DNA of 7,243 bases from JBFWNZ01 sp050250795 (GTDB taxonomy: Bacteria > Pseudomonadota > Alphaproteobacteria > UBA8366), in contig JBFWNZ010000189.1 in NCBI GenBank assembly GCA_050250795.1, forward strand, positions 1 to 7,243. The letters are read 5' to 3'. Shown here piece after piece: positions 6,472 to 7,243 of the stretch. The notes beneath the pieces were generated by a model that worked only from the letters and a program-made list of their open reading frames with translations, was not told where the DNA came from and did not search any database. A program made the position numbers and the translations under genes. The first letter of the stretch is position 1; each line of letters begins with the position of its first letter.

Positions 6472-7224
6472 ATGCCGTTCCGCCCCGCCGCGTTCCTGCG
6501 CCCCCTGTTCGCCGCGCTCATGCTGACGATGCCTGCGGCCGCGGCCGACGCCCCGGCAACGCCGGCCCAGCGCGAGGCGGTCGAGGCCATCGTCCGCGAC
6601 TACCTGCTGCGCAATCCCGAGGTGCTGGTCCAGGCGCTGGAGGGCTACCGGGCGAAGGAAGCGGCCCGCAAGGAGCAGGCGGCGAGCGAGGCCATCGTCA
6701 AGCAGCGCGACGCCCTGCTGAACCACCCCATGTCGCCGGTCTCCGGCAACCCGAAGGGCGACGTCACCGTGGTCGAGTTCTTCGACTACCAGTGCGGCTA
6801 CTGCAAGCGCTCGCTGGAGACCATGCTGGACGCGATGAAGTCGGACCCGAAGCTGCGCGTGGTGTGGAAGGATCTGCCGATCCTCGGCCCGGTCTCGCGC
6901 TATGCCGCCGAGGCGGCGATGGCCTCGTCCAAGCAGGGCAAATATCTCGACTTCCATGTCGCGGTGATGGGCGCGCGCGGCCAGCTGACCGAGGCCCGGG
7001 TGCAAGAACTGGCGGAAAAGGCCGGAATCGACGTCGCCCGCATGAAGAAGGACATGACCGACCCGGCCATCGCCCGCTATCTCGACGAGACGACGGAAAC
7101 CGCCATGGCGCTGGGCATCACGGGCACGCCGGGCTTCATCGTCGGCGACCATCTGATCCCCGGCGCCATCGGCCCCGACGACATTCGCGCGGTGATCGCC
7201 GAGGCGCGCGCGGCGAAGAAGTAG
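6472..7224 (+). CDS. Secreted DsbA/ScsC-like thiol:disulfide oxidoreductase
   Basis: This 250-residue periplasmic thioredoxin-fold protein begins with a signal peptide (hydrophobic run FLRPLFAALMLTM, cleavage near AAAA-DAP at about residue 25). A helical, charged region (about 30-85, with REAVEAIVRDYLLRNPEVL and EGYRAKEAARKEQA) precedes the fold and resembles the N-terminal oligomerisation stalk of ScsC and Com1-type proteins. The thioredoxin domain starts with VTVVEFFDYQCGYCKR, giving the active-site pair C108-G-Y-C111, and has the cis-proline at P220 in GITGTPGF. Only these two cysteines are present. DsbA-type members oxidise thiols; stalked ScsC proteins can trimerise and shuffle disulfides, so isomerase activity is possible. 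The ATG is preceded by AGAAGGA with a 6-base spacer. The gene follows the BepA-like protease on the same strand, suggesting a joint role in envelope protein folding. The 19 bases after the stop show nothing recognisable. Confidence 0.92.
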   Translation: MPFRPAAFLRPLFAALMLTMPAAAADAPATPAQREAVEAIVRDYLLRNPEVLVQALEGYRAKEAARKEQAASEAIVKQRDALLNHPMSPVSGNPKGDVTVVEFFDYQCGYCKRSLETMLDAMKSDPKLRVVWKDLPILGPVSRYAAEAAMASSKQGKYLDFHVAVMGARGQLTEARVQELAEKAGIDVARMKKDMTDPAIARYLDETTETAMALGITGTPGFIVGDHLIPGAIGPDDIRAVIAEARAAKK

Positions 7225-7243
7225 CGCCCTATCCCGGCCTGTA

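Noticed and set aside
1..7243. A mobile element, CRISPR array, toxin-antitoxin pair or defence island
   Set aside because: I saw no transposase or integrase motifs, spaced repeats, tRNA-linked duplications or compositional break. All genes share the same GC-rich codon style.

Overview
The window is a GC-rich chromosomal stretch of an alphaproteobacterium, most likely of the Rhodospirillales type. This is inferred from the strong G/C third-position bias, the Ala/Pro/Glu-rich RNase E tail ending in a GWW motif, and the M48 protease next to a DsbA-like gene close to rne. Coding density is very high. There are no tRNAs, rRNAs, insertion sequences, CRISPR arrays or phage genes, and no uncoded stretch exceeds about 90 bp.

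Layout. (1) 1-444 (+) is the 3' end of a gene for the disordered C-terminal tail of RNase E. A Rho-independent-type hairpin closes it. (2) 533-1804 (+) is a cyclopropane-fatty-acyl-phospholipid synthase with a complete set of active-site residues, under a plausible sigma-70 promoter. (3) A minus-strand operon runs from about 5040 down to 1801. It encodes a gamma-glutamyltransferase-like lipoprotein, a class I/II PLP aminotransferase and a small NTF2/SnoaL-like protein, with gaps of only 10 and 20 bp. Its last stop codon interlocks with the stop codon of the CFA synthase gene. (4) 5030-6385 (+) is a periplasmic BepA-like M48 metalloprotease with TPR-type helices. Its GTG start lies inside the first codons of the divergent lipoprotein gene. 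(5) 6472-7224 (+) is a secreted DsbA/ScsC-like thioredoxin-fold protein with a CGYC active site.

How they may work together. The protease and the thiol oxidoreductase look like an envelope quality-control pair. In E. coli, BepA acts on assembly intermediates of the outer-membrane protein LptD, whose disulfides must be formed and rearranged, so a BepA-like protease beside a ScsC-like thiol enzyme is a reasonable functional unit (inference). The CFA synthase modifies membrane phospholipids. RNase E is the degradosome scaffold.

The most unusual item is the gamma-glutamyltransferase-like lipoprotein. It keeps the overall family pattern, but by my reading it has replaced the nucleophilic threonine and almost every residue known to bind the gamma-glutamyl group. 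It is either a pseudoenzyme or an enzyme with different chemistry. Apart from this protein, the window looks like ordinary housekeeping chromosome, and I see no clear multi-gene defence or mobile system.
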